NCBI RefSeq assembly: GCF_000150955.2
Contig: NC_011684.1
Coordinates: 620,001-684,000, forward strand
Direction: 5' to 3'
DNA: 64,000 bases
DNA from: Phaeodactylum tricornutum CCAP 1055/1
Lineage: Eukaryota; Bacillariophyta; Bacillariophyceae; Surirellales; Neidiaceae
Shown here: positions 62,412 to 64,000 of the stretch, in pieces
How the letters are laid out: each line of letters starts with the position of its first letter
How positions within the stretch are numbered: the first letter of the stretch is position 1
Notes under the pieces: generated by a model
What the model was told of the DNA's origin: nothing
What the model saw: the letters and a program-made list of their open reading frames with translations, nothing else
Databases searched by the model: none
Made by a program: the position numbers and the translations under genes

Positions 62412-63970
62412 CTAATAGTCTCCTTCTACACTATCCGCATTGATGGACATGTCTAGTTTGGTCCCAGAAACGCGTTCGTAAAGACGCAGCATATCATCCA
62501 CGTCGTGTTCAAAATGGGACGTCGCGTCAAAGCTAGCCGAGATAAAGCACTTGTCGTCGCTGCCGTCCGAGACGGGCTCGTAGGTGCTGGAGACGGACAT
62601 GAAACGTTGCAAGATCGGTCCGAGGATTTGCAAACCCGGGGCAACGTCTTCGTCCGGATTGCCTTTTTCAATCAGCGTGGAGACGATCGCGACATAAATA
62701 CCTGGCGACGCGACGGCCAAGCCGTGACTCATGGCACAGACAAAGATATCGTTCTTGCGACCGACTTGGGGTCCCGGAATGACGATTTGCGCCGATTCGG
62801 CATTGTTCGTGTTGGGGATGGGATGATCGAGCAAACAAATGCAACGGACGACGACCCCCGTCGGCTTTATCTTTTCCGGCGGAAAGTAGGAGGGATCGCC
62901 AATGATCATATTGGCCTTGGCCATCTGATTACCTGCCTTGACACCGTAAGCTTGTCCGCTTTCGTTGAACAAGACCTCGTCAATGTCCTGATTCAACATG
63001 AAGGTTCCGCCGTGAATGGCGCAGATTCGCGAAAAACCTTCGGGCAATCCGCCGAGGCCGTAGACGGGATAGATGTAGGGCGAGGTACCGTAGCGCGAAA
63101 GCGAGTACATGTACGTTTGCAAGGTTGCTACGGTGCTGGCGGCGGGCTGATCCATATGGTCTTCATCGAGTTCGAGACACATGGCATGGGAAATGAACTG
63201 ATGCGTATCCGGGACGAGACCAAAATCGGTATAGAGCTGACGCATGGTCATGGTGTTAAGATCACGACCTTGATGAGTTTCTGGAGATTCCGGCTTGTAC
63301 TGATCAATAAAAATCAAAAAGTTTCGAAAACGGCGTTTCTCGAATAGTCCCATGAGAGGCGAAGACAACGCTTCCTGTGGCGTGGCGGGTACCTTGAGAA
63401 CTTTTCCTGCCTTGTAGACGTAGGATCCGGAAATGGATTTGAATTCCAAGTAACGCGTGACCTTGGTGTGCAGCAACATCTTGGTAAGGTTTCCGGTGGC
63501 CATGATGAACTTTGGAATGAGATCAATGTTGTAGTCTCGGTTGGCTCCTAGATTGGTGGGGGGTTCCCCGGCTTGAAACTTTCCAAAGAGGGTGGAAAGA
63601 TTAAGCGAAGCGCCGTCAGCTCCGTAGTATCCGTTGCGATCGAGCTGCAAGACGCGCTTGCCTTGCGTGGAAAGCAATCCGGAAATGACGCATTCCTTCA
63701 GGCCAGTGCCCATGACAATGGCGTCGTATTCACCGTCGGCGAGCGGCTCCATTCCTTCCGGAAGCCAGTCTAGGTTCTTCGCAGTGAAATTCAATTTCGT
63801 TACAGTTCGTTGATGGTAAAGCAAAGGCAATCGAGAAAGAAGGCAAAGGAAAAGAGAGGCAAGAAATGCCGTGGTGTTGAGAGCCTTTGGGGTCCGAACA
63901 ATATTCTACTTTTTGGTGTTGCGTATGCATTTGGGCTTACCTTTTTGGGTTCTCCTTGTCCTTCCGCCAT
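62412..63970 (-). CDS. GDI: Rab GDP dissociation inhibitor (Rab GDI), two exons
   Basis: Exon 1 (63970-63941) encodes MAEGQGEPKK. A 164-nt intron (GTAAGC...GCGAAG) leads to exon 2 (63776-62412), starting NLDWLPEGMEPLADGEYDAI, for 464 residues. Family blocks: YDAIVMGTGLKECVISGLLS, VLQLDRNGYYGADGASLNL, NRDYNIDLIPKFIMATGNL, YLEFKSISGSYVYKAGKVLK, MYSLSRYGTSPYIYPVYGLG and GLPEGFSRICAIHGGTFMLN. All sequence-conserved regions of the GDI/REP superfamily are present. GDI extracts prenylated, GDP-bound Rabs from membranes and recycles them through the cytosol. The C-terminus lacks the long extension of REP proteins, so GDI is preferred. Confidence 0.95.
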
Positions 63971-64000
63971 GTTGAGTCTGTTTCTTTCTTTGCGGAAGAG

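Noticed and set aside
62505-63347. 280-codon plus-strand open frame
   Set aside because: Antisense to Rab GDI; a shadow of its codon use.

Overview
The window looks like nuclear DNA of a diatom, most likely a pennate species close to Phaeodactylum tricornutum. The evidence is compact protein-coding genes on both strands, short GT-AG introns (about 50-290 nt), the standard genetic code, and stramenopile-type bipartite presequences on likely plastid proteins. Pro/Ser-rich secreted proteins typical of diatoms are also present. I found no rRNA, tRNA, CRISPR array, organelle gene or intact transposon. Species is inferred; gene families are read from motifs.

Layout. 1-10.7 kb: 5' end of an L-asparaginase, phosphoglycerate kinase, a large unrecognised protein, two SAM-dependent methyltransferase-like proteins and a possible 57-residue membrane protein. 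10.9-22.4 kb: a PWWP chromatin protein with a TFIIS-like C-terminus, a plastid TPR protein, an ABC1/ADCK2-like kinase, a small secreted Pro/Ser protein, a thylakoid-lumen DUF1499 protein and a Popeye/cyclic-nucleotide-binding-like membrane protein. 23.2-31.6 kb: a PB1-ZZ-UBA protein resembling the autophagy receptors NBR1/p62, and a 1,609-residue secreted kelch-malectin protein. 33.3-47.5 kb: a TPR protein of a bacterial-type family, an ankyrin protein, a membrane protein, a two-WW protein, a TMEM144-like transporter, a WD40 protein, a ubinuclein/Hpc2-like HIRA subunit and a sterol C-14 reductase. 48.1-64 kb: selenoprotein O, a subtilisin-like protease, a DFRP1-like protein, a mitochondrial membrane protein, a sulfotransferase-like protein, an RraA-like protein, VPS52 and Rab GDI.

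The genes do not form one pathway. They are housekeeping and accessory genes, many arranged head to head over short shared promoters. Two intergenic words stand out. TAACTGTAA has nine exact copies (about 0.5 expected by chance), eight of them in head-to-head promoters. CTGACWGTGAG has six exact copies (about 0.06 expected).

The strongest biological finding is in the SelO gene. Its apparent stop is an in-frame TGA followed by two Ser codons and TAA, the position of selenocysteine in animal SelO. About 110 nt downstream lies a hairpin with the SECIS hallmarks. A second notable structure is a 530-560 bp duplicated 5' flank, in inverted orientation 24 kb apart, upstream of the methyltransferase at 7.7 kb and of the kelch-malectin gene at 31.6 kb.
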